A DNA stretch of 64,000 nucleotides from Granulicella sp. (GTDB lineage: Bacteria; Acidobacteriota; Terriglobia; Terriglobales; Acidobacteriaceae), in assembly GCA_027450185.1 (NCBI GenBank), contig DAIDKF010000005.1:62304-126303 (forward strand). Reading direction: 5' to 3'. The position numbers and the translations under genes are program-made. Each line of letters opens with the position of its first letter. Position 1 is the first letter of the stretch. The notes beneath the pieces are model-generated. The model did not search any database. It saw nothing but the letters and a program-made list of their open reading frames with translations, and had not been told where the DNA came from. Below are positions 18,234-26,706 of the stretch, one piece after another.

Positions 18234-20387
18234 TTAGTCTTCTGCGTCGTCGGGGGCGGGGCGGTGTGCGCCAGCGGTGATCTTTTCGGTAAGGGCGGAG
18301 GGGACGAAGTCGTAGTGGTCCATCTCCATGCGGTAGCTGCCCTGGCCGTGGGTCATGGAGGTTAAGGTAGTGCCGTAGGTGAGCATCTCTGCGAGGGGAA
18401 CCTGCGCGCTGACGATAGCTCGGCGGCCCTGGGTGTCCATGCCCTGGACGCGGCCGCGGCGGCTGTTGAGGTCGCCGACGACCGCTCCGGCGGTGTCATC
18501 GGGGATGTCGATCTCTACGCGCATGATGGGTTCGAGGAGCGCGGGCTTCGCGGTTTCCATGCAGGCGCGGAAGGCGAGCCGGCCGGCGATCTTGAAGGCC
18601 ATTTCGCTGGAGTCGACGTCGTGATAGCTGCCGTCCTGGACGGTGGCGCGGAAGTCCACCATGGGGTAGCCGGCGAGGTGGCCGCGGACGGCGGTTTCGA
18701 GGATGCCCTTCTCGATGGCGGGGACGAACTGGCGGGGGATGGCGCCGCCGAAGATGTCGTTGACGAACTCGAAGCCGGTGCCGCGGGGGAGAGGCTCAAG
18801 GCGAATCTTGCAGTCGCCGAACTGGCCGTGTCCTCCGCTTTGCTTCTTGTGGCGGCCGTGGCCGGAGGCGGCGGCGCGGATGGTCTCGCGGTAGGGGACC
18901 TTGGGGGATTTGAGCGTGACTTCGGTGTGGTAGCGGCGGCGGAGCCTGGAGACGACGGACTCGATGTGGAGCTGGCCGGCGCCGGCGAGGAGGAAGTCGT
19001 TGGTCTGGGGGTCGCGGTAGAAGCGAAGGAGGAGATCCTCTTCCATGAGCTTGTGGAGGGCGGGGGCGAGCTTGTCTTCGTCGGCGCGGGATTTGGGCTC
19101 GATGGCGTAGGTCATGGCAGGCTCCGGGGTGGGGAGCGGGTCGATGCGGAGGTCCTGGCCGCGCGCGCCGAGGGTGTCTCCGGTTTGGGTGACGCGGAGC
19201 TTGGCGACGACGCCGAGATCGCCGGAGTGAAGCTCGGGGACCTCGACGAGCTTGCGGCCCTGCATGATGCCGATGTGCGTCAGGCGCTCGGTTTCGGAGC
19301 GGGCGTAGTTTTCGAGCGAGGCGTCGTTGCGGATGCAGCCGCTGATGACCTTGAAGAAGGAGATGCGGCCGGCGAAGGGGTCGACGAGAGTTTTGTAGAC
19401 GTAGATGGTCGGGGGTTCGGCGTCGGTGATGGGGCGGAGGACGCTGTCGTCAGCGGTGGTGGCGGCAACCCCACTGCCGTTGCCGTTGCCGCTGGATTTG
19501 GAGGGGCGAAGTGGGCTGTGGGCGGCGACGGGCGGGCGCTCGTGCGGGGAGGGAATGTAGTCCTTGATGAAGTCGAGGAGGTGGTCGGTGCCGACGTTGC
19601 CGAGGCTGTTGGTGTAGAGGACGGGGAAGATCTTGTCTTCGCGGATGGCGTCGTGGATGGCCTGGATGAGATGGGGGAGGGGGATGGTGCCGACGTTGAA
19701 GTACTCCTCCATGAGCTCGTCCTTGCCTTCGGCGACGAGTTCGACGAGGGCCTCGTGCGCGGCCTTGGCTTCGGCTTCGAGGGAAGCGGGGATGGGGCCG
19801 CGGGTGCCGGTGCCGTCGCCGTGCGGGGTGTAGAGGAAGGCCTCCATGGTGACAAGGTCGATGACGCCGTGGAAGCCGTTGGCGTCGATGATGGGGAGTT
19901 GGACGGGGATGACCTGGCGGCCCCAGCGGTCGCGCATGGCTTCGATCATTTCGAGCCGGCCGGCGGCGGAGTCGGCCTTGGGATGGTCGGCCTGATTGAT
20001 GACGAGGATGCGGGGGAGGTTGAGTTCGGCGGCGAAGTTCCAGACGGTCTGGGTGACGGATTCGATGCCGGCCTGGGCATTGATGAGGACGACGGCGGCT
20101 TCGGCGGGGAGCATGGCGGCGCGGGCTTCGTGGACGAACATGTGGAAGCCGGGAGTGTCGATGAAGTTGATCTTGATGCCGCTCCACTCGGCGAAGGCGA
20201 CGGCGTTGGACATGGTGATGCCACGGGCGATCTCTTCTTCGTCGTAGGCGGTGACGGGGGAGCCGTTGTCGGTGACGGCGGGCATCTTTGCGGTGCTGAG
20301 CATCGCCGAGATGAGGGAGGTTTTGCCGCTGTGCGAGTGGCCAAGGATGGCAATGTTGCGAAGTTCGGTGTTCGCGTAGGTCTTCAT
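18234..20387 (-). CDS. Elongation factor G-like GTPase (EF-G paralogue)
   Basis: 717-residue translational GTPase with EF-G domain order, most like EF-G paralogues of unknown role. P-loop is GHSHSGKTS at residues 16-24 instead of the canonical AHIDAGKTT. G3 is DTPGFHMF, so the His after DTPG that helps GTP hydrolysis is Phe. G4 is NQAD rather than NKxD. A Ser/Gly/Asn-rich linker (near residues 290-315) joins the G domain to domain II. Domains III-V look intact (GAGQLHIESVVSRL, GHGQFGDCKIRL, GRRAIVSAQVP). CAGGAG lies seven bases before ATG. It is probably not the housekeeping EF-G. Confidence 0.9.
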   Translation of the reverse strand: MKTYANTELRNIAILGHSHSGKTSLISAMLSTAKMPAVTDNGSPVTAYDEEEIARGITMSNAVAFAEWSGIKINFIDTPGFHMFVHEARAAMLPAEAAVVLINAQAGIESVTQTVWNFAAELNLPRILVINQADHPKADSAAGRLEMIEAMRDRWGRQVIPVQLPIIDANGFHGVIDLVTMEAFLYTPHGDGTGTRGPIPASLEAEAKAAHEALVELVAEGKDELMEEYFNVGTIPLPHLIQAIHDAIREDKIFPVLYTNSLGNVGTDHLLDFIKDYIPSPHERPPVAAHSPLRPSKSSGNGNGSGVAATTADDSVLRPITDAEPPTIYVYKTLVDPFAGRISFFKVISGCIRNDASLENYARSETERLTHIGIMQGRKLVEVPELHSGDLGVVAKLRVTQTGDTLGARGQDLRIDPLPTPEPAMTYAIEPKSRADEDKLAPALHKLMEEDLLLRFYRDPQTNDFLLAGAGQLHIESVVSRLRRRYHTEVTLKSPKVPYRETIRAAASGHGRHKKQSGGHGQFGDCKIRLEPLPRGTGFEFVNDIFGGAIPRQFVPAIEKGILETAVRGHLAGYPMVDFRATVQDGSYHDVDSSEMAFKIAGRLAFRACMETAKPALLEPIMRVEIDIPDDTAGAVVGDLNSRRGRVQGMDTQGRRAIVSAQVPLAEMLTYGTTLTSMTHGQGSYRMEMDHYDFVPSALTEKITAGAHRPAPDDAED

Positions 20388-20571
20388 GTGCGTCTCCTGC
20401 TCAGTAATCTCGATGGCGCTTCGGCTGCTTCCCGATGAAGCGAATCGTGCAGCAGGGACTCTGCTGCCGACAGCGACAGAAGGCCTGTCTTCAACGACGC
20501 CATTCTAGACCGCAATGTGGGTCGTCGCAGTGAGATTTTGCAGTGTGGGTCCGGCGGGGGTGCGAGTTGCG

Positions 20572-22254
20572 CTATTTCCCGTCCTGGGCGGTCTTCCAGG
20601 TGCGATAGGAGCCGGTAAGGTTGCGGACGCGGAAACCGTGCTGGAGGAGAATCCTGGAGGTGAAGTAGGAACGCTGGCCGGACTGGCAGTAGGCGATGAT
20701 CTCGCGGTCGCGTGGAAGTTCGTGCAGGCGCGAACGGATCTGGTCGAGGGGAATGTGCGTGGAGCCGGGGATGAAACCCTTGGCGCGCTCGTCGGGGCGG
20801 CGGACGTCGAGGAGGAAGGTCAGCGCGGGGTCGAGGGCGGCGATCTCGCTCCACTGCGCAAGCTGCACATCGCCGTGCAAGACGTCCTGCGCGATCATGC
20901 CGGCCATGTTGACCGGGTCCTTGGCCGAGCCGAAGGGCGGGGCGTAGGCGAGTTCCAGCTCGGCAATATCGTCCATGGTTCTGCCTGCCTGGAGCGCGGT
21001 GGCGAGGACGTCGATGCGTTTGTCGATGCCGTCCTGGCCGACGGCCTGGGCTCCGAGTAGTTTGCCGGTCTCGGGCGCGAAGAGGATCTTCATGGCGATA
21101 AGCTGCGCGCCGGGATAATAGCCGGCGTGCGAGCCGGGATGCAGGTAGACGGTTTGGAAGGGGATGCCAGCCTTGCGGAGCGATTTTTCGTTGGCCCCGG
21201 TGCAGCCGGCGGAGAGTGTGAAGAGGCGCAGGATCGCGGTGCCCCAGGTGCCGTCGTACCGGGAGGAGCGGCCGCAGATGTTGTCGGCGGCGATGCGGCC
21301 CTGGCGGTTGGCGGGGCCGGCGAGCGGGATGTGGCTCCATGCACCGGTGACGGCGTCCTTGACTTCGATGGCGTCGCCGACGGCCCAGATGTGGGGGTCG
21401 CTGGTCTGCATGTGGTCGCTGACGCGGATGCCACCGAGGGAGCCGAGTTCGAGGCCCGCACTCTTCGCAAGCAGGGTCTCGGGACGGACGCCGAGGCCGA
21501 GGATTACGAGGTCGGCCTCGACGCGCTTGCCGCTCTTGAGGACGACGACGGAGGCGCGCGCCGTTTCGCCGGATGTGGGGGCTTCAAAGGCTGCGACGGG
21601 GTCGTTGAGGTGGAGATCGATGCCGTTGGCAGCCAACTCTAGATGCAGCCATGCGGCCATCTCAGGATCGAGCGGGGTCATGACCTGGGGCATGGCCTCA
21701 AGCAAGGTGACGGAGAGGCCGCGCTGCTTGAGTTGCTCGGCCATCTCGAGGCCGATGTAGCCGCCACCGACGACGACGGCGCGGCACTCTTCGCAGTCGT
21801 TGAGCCAGGTTGCGATGTACTCGATGTCGGGAATGTTGCGGACACTGAAGTGGCCGGTGCGTTCGATGCCGGGAATGGGCGGACGCAGCGGCGAGGCTCC
21901 GGGCGAGAGGACGAGCGCGTCATAGGACAGGTCGTACTCGCGGCCGGTGGTTACTTCGCGGACTGTGATGAGCTGCGCTTTGGCGTCGATGGAGAGGACT
22001 TCGGAGTTGACGCGGACGTCGAGATTGAACTGCGCGCGAAGCGTTGCGGGGGTTTGCAGCAGCAGGGCGTTGCGCTGGATGATTTCGCCGCCGATGAAGT
22101 AGGGCAGGCCACAGTTGGCGAAGGAGACGTAGGGCCCGCGCTCCAGAACGATGATCTCGCAGTCTTCGCAGAGACGCCGGGCGCGAGTGGCCGCACCTGC
22201 TCCTCCGGCGACTCCACCTACGATGACGATGCGCTTAGGTTTAGTAGTGTTCAT
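20572..22254 (-). CDS. CoA-disulfide reductase with C-terminal rhodanese domain
   Basis: FAD flavoprotein of the CoA-disulfide/NADH-polysulfide reductase type fused to rhodanese, 560 residues. The first FAD site is IVIVGGVAGGAGAATRARR. The redox Cys is in SFANCGLPYFIGG near residue 43. The NAD site is VVVGGGYIGLEMAEQL near 157, and the second FAD motif is IWAVGDAIEV. Rhodanese covers about residues 450-555 with catalytic Cys in AYCQSGQRSYFTS. Such fusions reduce persulfides or polysulfides with NADH. Start ATG 22254 is favoured by conserved length; GTG 22269 is possible. It lies 180 bases after the DsrE-like gene, at the end of the sulfur cluster. Confidence 0.93.
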   Translation of the reverse strand: MNTTKPKRIVIVGGVAGGAGAATRARRLCEDCEIIVLERGPYVSFANCGLPYFIGGEIIQRNALLLQTPATLRAQFNLDVRVNSEVLSIDAKAQLITVREVTTGREYDLSYDALVLSPGASPLRPPIPGIERTGHFSVRNIPDIEYIATWLNDCEECRAVVVGGGYIGLEMAEQLKQRGLSVTLLEAMPQVMTPLDPEMAAWLHLELAANGIDLHLNDPVAAFEAPTSGETARASVVVLKSGKRVEADLVILGLGVRPETLLAKSAGLELGSLGGIRVSDHMQTSDPHIWAVGDAIEVKDAVTGAWSHIPLAGPANRQGRIAADNICGRSSRYDGTWGTAILRLFTLSAGCTGANEKSLRKAGIPFQTVYLHPGSHAGYYPGAQLIAMKILFAPETGKLLGAQAVGQDGIDKRIDVLATALQAGRTMDDIAELELAYAPPFGSAKDPVNMAGMIAQDVLHGDVQLAQWSEIAALDPALTFLLDVRRPDERAKGFIPGSTHIPLDQIRSRLHELPRDREIIAYCQSGQRSYFTSRILLQHGFRVRNLTGSYRTWKTAQDGK

Positions 22255-22434
22255 AAGACCTCTACCCACTCTTTCTTACAAACCGTATCAAAGATTCGGA
22301 GGATTGTTTGTGATGGATGGGCCTGGTGGACGAAGATCGAAGGCCTGATTCGCAGACGCAAGCAAGCGTGCCAGCGGCAGGCGGATATGCTGGCGCATCC
22401 GCGCAGTGCTGGCACAGAGAAAGCGAGGCCCGCC

Positions 22435-23022
22435 TTAGAGGAAGAATGCCTGCTTGGATTCGCCGATGAGTTGGATGAAGGTGCCGGCTCCGACGTAATC
22501 AAGATGCGGGTAGTCGATCATCTCCTCGGCTTTGAAGCCCATGAGGTCCATCGACATCTCGCAGATGTGGATCTCGACGCCGTACTCGCCGGCCTCTTTC
22601 ATAAGCTGTTCGAGGGACTTGACGCCGTGCTGCTTCATGATGGTGCGGATCATCCTGGGGCCGATGCCGGCCATCTGCATCTTGGAGAGGGGAAGGGCCT
22701 GGGAGCCGCGCGGCAGCATCCAGCCGAACATCTTTTCCATGAACTTTTTGGGTGGGGCCTTCTTGGGATCGCGCAGCGCGGCTACTGCCCAGAAGGTGAA
22801 GAACAGGTCGACCTTGATGTCATAGGCAGTTGCGGCCAGAGCGATGATGAAGGCGGCGATGGTGGTGTCGAGATTTCCGGTCATCACACCGATGGAGAGA
22901 TGGTCGTTGCCAGCGGTTTGCTCGATGGCCTCGACGCGGGCCGTGAGTGCTTCGAGGGCGTCTTTGAAGTTGGCTTGGTTGAGGTTGACCTGGGTGAGAT
23001 CGACTGCGGTGGCGACAGACAT
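22435..23022 (-). CDS. DsrE/DsrF/DrsH-like sulfur carrier protein
   Basis: 195-residue protein of the DsrE2-like family, predicted to bind and pass on sulfane sulfur. Hydrophobic segment TTIAAFIIALAATAYDIKVDLFFTF near residues 53-77 and Pro/Lys-rich loop KKAPPKKFMEKMFGWM are typical. A conserved Cys sits in EIHICEMSMDLMGF near residue 152. The N-terminal ~35 residues look like a short coiled coil. AAAGGAG lies nine bases before ATG. Only 27 bases after the QmoC-like gene, so it is likely co-transcribed. Confidence 0.88.
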   Translation of the reverse strand: MSVATAVDLTQVNLNQANFKDALEALTARVEAIEQTAGNDHLSIGVMTGNLDTTIAAFIIALAATAYDIKVDLFFTFWAVAALRDPKKAPPKKFMEKMFGWMLPRGSQALPLSKMQMAGIGPRMIRTIMKQHGVKSLEQLMKEAGEYGVEIHICEMSMDLMGFKAEEMIDYPHLDYVGAGTFIQLIGESKQAFFL

Positions 23023-23049
23023 GACGTGCGCTCCTTTGCGGATATGAGG

Positions 23050-24261
23050 TTAGGCGTTGCTGGCGGCAGCCATGGCTTTTTCCGGCGCCGGGGCCAGCGC
23101 CCACTCGTGCAGGGCGAGGGCGAGGGTCCGGTAGACGACGTGCGCGAATTTGGTGAGAGGCATCAGGATGAGGATGTCCATGGCCAGCACGATGTGCGTG
23201 AGGAAGGTCACGTAGCCGAAGAGGGTCGGGTGCGGGAGGTAGACGACGATCTCTGTGATGAGGCCGGTGAGGACGGTGCCGGTGAGCAAAAGGAGGAAGA
23301 ACCAGTCGGAGAAAGAGCTCTTGTCGTAGGGCGTTTCCTTGCCGCTGATCCTGCGCGAGATGGCGATGGTGAGGCCGTAGAGACAGACCAGGCCGCCGAC
23401 CAGTCCGAGCAGACGCATGGAGTACCAGGGAGGAACGGGCGAGCCGATGGGCTTGAAGAGATAGTCCACAGTGGTGGCGATGAGCATGGCGATGAAGCCC
23501 CACATGATGCTGGCGTGGACGAACCATGCACGGAGATGGAGTGGCTCGCCGCTGGGTTGCCCGGTCGCGTCGCAGTTGCGGAAGCGGCGATGATTGAGCG
23601 CGTCCGTGACGGCGGTCACGATGGAGGGAATCAGAGCGGAGAGAGGGAAGGCTGGGCGCTCACCGGATGGACTCTTCCTGCTCATGACTTTGTAGATCAT
23701 GGAGAAGACGCCGAAGGCCAGGCTGGCGCCGATTACGATGAAGAGAGCAACGCCGATGCCGTGGACCCACTCGCCGGGAATGAATTGGAAGAGACGGGTG
23801 GAGCCGACGCCGCTGAAGAGCGCGCCGTTGCTGCCCATTTCAAGTCCACCCTTGTGCGAGAGCAGAAGGAGAACGAAGAATGCGGAGAGCAGAAGGAAGA
23901 CCAGGATGTTGACGGTCACGGAGCGGTACATGAGGCCGGACAATCCGGTGGCGTCGTAACGGGAGATGGCGTAGCTGCGCGCCGCTGCCATGAACTGCAT
24001 GGGATCAGCTTCGCGGGGGCAGGTCTTGGTGCATTCGCCGCAGGCGTAGCAGCGCCAGATGTCCTCATCGGCGAGCAGTTCCTTCTCCATGCCGACCTGC
24101 GCCATGCGGATGACGCGGCGGGGAAAGCCGGAGGAGTCCTCTGCCAGCGGGCAGACAGCGGTGCAGTTTCCGCAGTTGAAGCAGGCACTCACATCCAGCG
24201 TGCCGCCAGGGCCGTGCTTCTTGATCTTATCCATCAATGCAACATCGATTGCGTGTGCCAT
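23050..24261 (-). CDS. QmoC-like membrane subunit (4Fe-4S plus cytochrome-b-like)
   Basis: 403-residue fusion of a HdrC-type ferredoxin domain with a membrane domain like HdrE/NarI. Two [4Fe-4S] motifs are visible: CFNCGNCTAVCPLAED near residue 28 and CYACGECTKTCPREADP near 72. At least five membrane helices follow, with His residues in the helices (for example RAWFVHASIMWG and FLTHIVLAMD) that could bind haem b. This is the architecture of QmoC, which passes electrons to or from quinone. GAGGG sits six bases before ATG 24261; ATG 24267 directly abuts it. Follows the small helix-turn-helix gene by 20 bases. Confidence 0.9.
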   Translation of the reverse strand: MAHAIDVALMDKIKKHGPGGTLDVSACFNCGNCTAVCPLAEDSSGFPRRVIRMAQVGMEKELLADEDIWRCYACGECTKTCPREADPMQFMAAARSYAISRYDATGLSGLMYRSVTVNILVFLLLSAFFVLLLLSHKGGLEMGSNGALFSGVGSTRLFQFIPGEWVHGIGVALFIVIGASLAFGVFSMIYKVMSRKSPSGERPAFPLSALIPSIVTAVTDALNHRRFRNCDATGQPSGEPLHLRAWFVHASIMWGFIAMLIATTVDYLFKPIGSPVPPWYSMRLLGLVGGLVCLYGLTIAISRRISGKETPYDKSSFSDWFFLLLLTGTVLTGLITEIVVYLPHPTLFGYVTFLTHIVLAMDILILMPLTKFAHVVYRTLALALHEWALAPAPEKAMAAASNA

Positions 24262-24281
24262 TGCCATCCCTCGTACTTCGT

Positions 24282-24599
24282 TTAGTGACTTGTTGCGGCC
24301 GCCTGATCGCTGACGACGAGCGCGTAGAGGAGGTAATCGCCCTCTTCGCCAGCTTCGATGATCTGCCCGTATTTGCGCATGCCGGTGAGGTGCCAGAGGG
24401 CCTCGTCACTGGGCATGTTGAGCGCTGCTGCGATGTCGGGAGCTGTGGCGGGCTTCTCGGCGAGCATCTGGATGATCGCCTTGCGTGCAGCCTTCAACTG
24501 CTTGGCGTGCTGTTTTTTTTCTTCGCTGATACCGCCGATGCGTTCGCGCATGGTGGTGAGAGCCTGTTTTTGCTGGGCGGTGAGTGTCTTCATTGCCAT
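24282..24599 (-). CDS. Small winged-helix-like protein in Hdr/Qmo cluster
   Basis: 105-residue cytoplasmic protein. The N-terminal ~40 residues form a charged helix (TAQQKQALTTMRERI then EEKKQHAKQLKAARK). A winged-helix-like part follows (KPATAPDIAAALNMPSDEALWHLTGMRKYGQIIEAG). AAAGGAG lies nine bases before ATG. Embedded between HdrA-like and QmoC-like genes with gaps of 29 and 20 bases. It could be a local regulator or a structural partner of the complex; sequence does not decide. Confidence 0.8.
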   Translation of the reverse strand: MAMKTLTAQQKQALTTMRERIGGISEEKKQHAKQLKAARKAIIQMLAEKPATAPDIAAALNMPSDEALWHLTGMRKYGQIIEAGEEGDYLLYALVVSDQAAATSH

Positions 24600-24628
24600 T
24601 TTCGATCTCTCCTTTCAAGGGCCCCGGG

Positions 24629-26647
24629 TCAGCCCAGGTGCACCAGTTCGGGTACAGCGCATTGGGCGCTGGGGGGTTCGGAGACGAGGCCGTCCACCAT
24701 CGCGTTGTACTGGTCAAGGCGCCAGCCATCGACGTCAAGGGCGTGGGTGGGACAGACGGGGACGCAGGCGCCGCAGCCGGAACAAAGCCCGGCGTTGACC
24801 TCGGCGCGCTGCATCTTGCGTCCATCGACTTCAACCTCAACCATCTTGAGGGCGCCTTCGTAGTCGCATTGCGTGACGCAGATCGCTTCGCCGGTGCAAC
24901 GTGAAGCGTCGACGACGGCGACGAAGGGATTCAGTTCGACGACATCCTTGGCAAACATGGAGGCGGCTTTGACGGCTGCGGCTCCGGCGGCGTTGAGCGT
25001 CTCCTGAATGTTCATGGGGCCCTGCGCCGTGCCTGCGAGGAGAACGCCGTTGACGGCGACTTCGACCGGACGCAGCTTGGGATGAACCTCCTGCAGGAAG
25101 TGGTCTTCGCCGGTGGAGAGCTTGATGCTCTCGACCAGATCCTCGATGTGGCTGGGCATCATGCCGACGCCGAGAACGACCATGTCGACCGGGACTTCCA
25201 GCTCTTCGCCCCAGGTGAGTGCGTCCTTGACGGTGACGGTCAGTGGCGCCGACTTCTTGCCGTTGGGCCTGGTGCTGCGCTCGACCTTGATGGGGTCTTC
25301 GCCGTTGAAGCGGAAGAAGACGACGCCAGCCTTGGAGGCGTTGATGTAGTAGTCCTCTTCGCCGCGGCCGTAGGTGCGGATGTCGCGATGGAAGTCGTAG
25401 ACGCGGACTTTGGGGAAGCGTTCGCGGACGGCCAGGGCCTGCTGAAGAATGGTGCTGCAGCAGACGCGCGAGCAGTAGGTGTTCAGGGTTCCGTCGGGTT
25501 GCGGCTCGTGGACGCCGTCGAGTTGGCGGCTGCCGACGCAGTGCAGAAACGCGATGCTGCGGATGGTGCGGCCGTGATAGACCATGTCCCGGGCGTGGGC
25601 ATCGATGCTTTGGGAAAACTGGATGAACTCCGGCGTGGTGAGGACGCATGGGTCCTGGCGATAGAGGAACTCGCCGTCGCGCGGAACGTAGGGACGGTAG
25701 CCGGTGGCCATGACAATGGCGCCGACTAGCTGGTCGGTGGTTGCGGTTGCGCCCGCGGGTCCGAAGGGGCCGGTGATCACGGTGCGGAAGTTTCCAATGA
25801 AGCCGCTGACGGAGGTGACGTTGCTGTTGAGCAGGACTTCGATGTTCTTGTGGCTGTTCACCTTCTGAACCAGCTCGTGGACGAAGTCGCTGGCCATCTT
25901 CTCGGAGGGATAGACGCGGCCGCGCTCGTTGAGACGGCCACCGAGGCGATCGGACTTTTCAACGAGCATGACGAGGATGCCGCGCCCCGCCATGTCGACG
26001 GCTGCCTTCATGCCGCCAATGCCGCCGCCGATTACGAGAGCTTTGCGATGGTTGGGGAGCTTGATCTGGTCGAGCGGAGTGGAGTAGCGCAGCTTGCCCA
26101 CGGCGGCGGAGATCATCTGGATGGCCAGTTGCGTGGCGCCTTCGTGATCGTGCTTATGCGCCCAGGAGCCCTGCTCGCGGATGTTCACCTGCTCGTAGAG
26201 ATAGGGGTTGAGGTTGGCGCGGGAGACTGCGCCACGGAAGGTCTGCTCATGCAGCGAGGGCGAGCACGAGGCGACGACGACGCGATCCAGATTCTGCTCG
26301 AGGATGTCGGAGGTGATGGTCTGCTGGCCGGGGTCGGAACAGCAGAAGGTGTTGACCTTGGCGGTGACGACGCCGGGGATGAGACCGACGACTTCGGCTA
26401 CATGCTCGACGTCGACGACGTCTGAGATGTTGCCGCCGCAGCGGCAGATGTAGACGCCGACGCGCACTTCAGGAGGCAGGTCGGAGCGCTTCTGCTGGAC
26501 CCGCTCGAGGTGTTGCTGCACGGCTGCACGCTGCTTCATGTAGTTGGGGTCCGCTTCGAGCAGCGCCTCTTCCTCTTCAGGACTCGCGCATGCGAGATCG
26601 AGGTCTTCTGTGCCCGGCTGCCTGGTGGAACCATTGGTGTCGCTCAT
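24629..26647 (-). CDS. HdrA-like FAD/iron-sulfur protein (QmoB-like)
   Basis: 672-residue heterodisulfide-reductase subunit A-like flavoprotein. The N-terminal region has YICRCGGNISDVVDV near residue 68 and FCCSDPGQ. FAD site VIGGGIGGMKAAVDMAGRG is near 210, and the Cys-rich YCSRVCCSTILQQ near 400. The C-terminus should hold two [4Fe-4S] sites: LCSGCGACVPVCPTHAL is complete, but the preceding RCTGEAICVTQC lacks the second Cys (CTGE instead of CxxC). QmoB normally carries a fused MvhD domain; here MvhD is a separate gene. GAGGA lies nine bases before ATG 26647; upstream in-frame sequence overlaps the preceding gene. Confidence 0.92.
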   Translation of the reverse strand: MSDTNGSTRQPGTEDLDLACASPEEEEALLEADPNYMKQRAAVQQHLERVQQKRSDLPPEVRVGVYICRCGGNISDVVDVEHVAEVVGLIPGVVTAKVNTFCCSDPGQQTITSDILEQNLDRVVVASCSPSLHEQTFRGAVSRANLNPYLYEQVNIREQGSWAHKHDHEGATQLAIQMISAAVGKLRYSTPLDQIKLPNHRKALVIGGGIGGMKAAVDMAGRGILVMLVEKSDRLGGRLNERGRVYPSEKMASDFVHELVQKVNSHKNIEVLLNSNVTSVSGFIGNFRTVITGPFGPAGATATTDQLVGAIVMATGYRPYVPRDGEFLYRQDPCVLTTPEFIQFSQSIDAHARDMVYHGRTIRSIAFLHCVGSRQLDGVHEPQPDGTLNTYCSRVCCSTILQQALAVRERFPKVRVYDFHRDIRTYGRGEEDYYINASKAGVVFFRFNGEDPIKVERSTRPNGKKSAPLTVTVKDALTWGEELEVPVDMVVLGVGMMPSHIEDLVESIKLSTGEDHFLQEVHPKLRPVEVAVNGVLLAGTAQGPMNIQETLNAAGAAAVKAASMFAKDVVELNPFVAVVDASRCTGEAICVTQCDYEGALKMVEVEVDGRKMQRAEVNAGLCSGCGACVPVCPTHALDVDGWRLDQYNAMVDGLVSEPPSAQCAVPELVHLG

Positions 26648-26706
26648 ACTATTTGTCCTCGAAGTTCTACTTCTGTCCGTTGTCCCTATTCCCTGTTCCA
26701 TGTTCC

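Noticed and set aside
21643-24285. 880-codon plus-strand frame opposite the DsrE/QmoC/CoA-disulfide reductase genes
   Set aside because: It spans three well-recognised minus-strand genes and shows no family signature; typical antisense shadow in GC-rich DNA.
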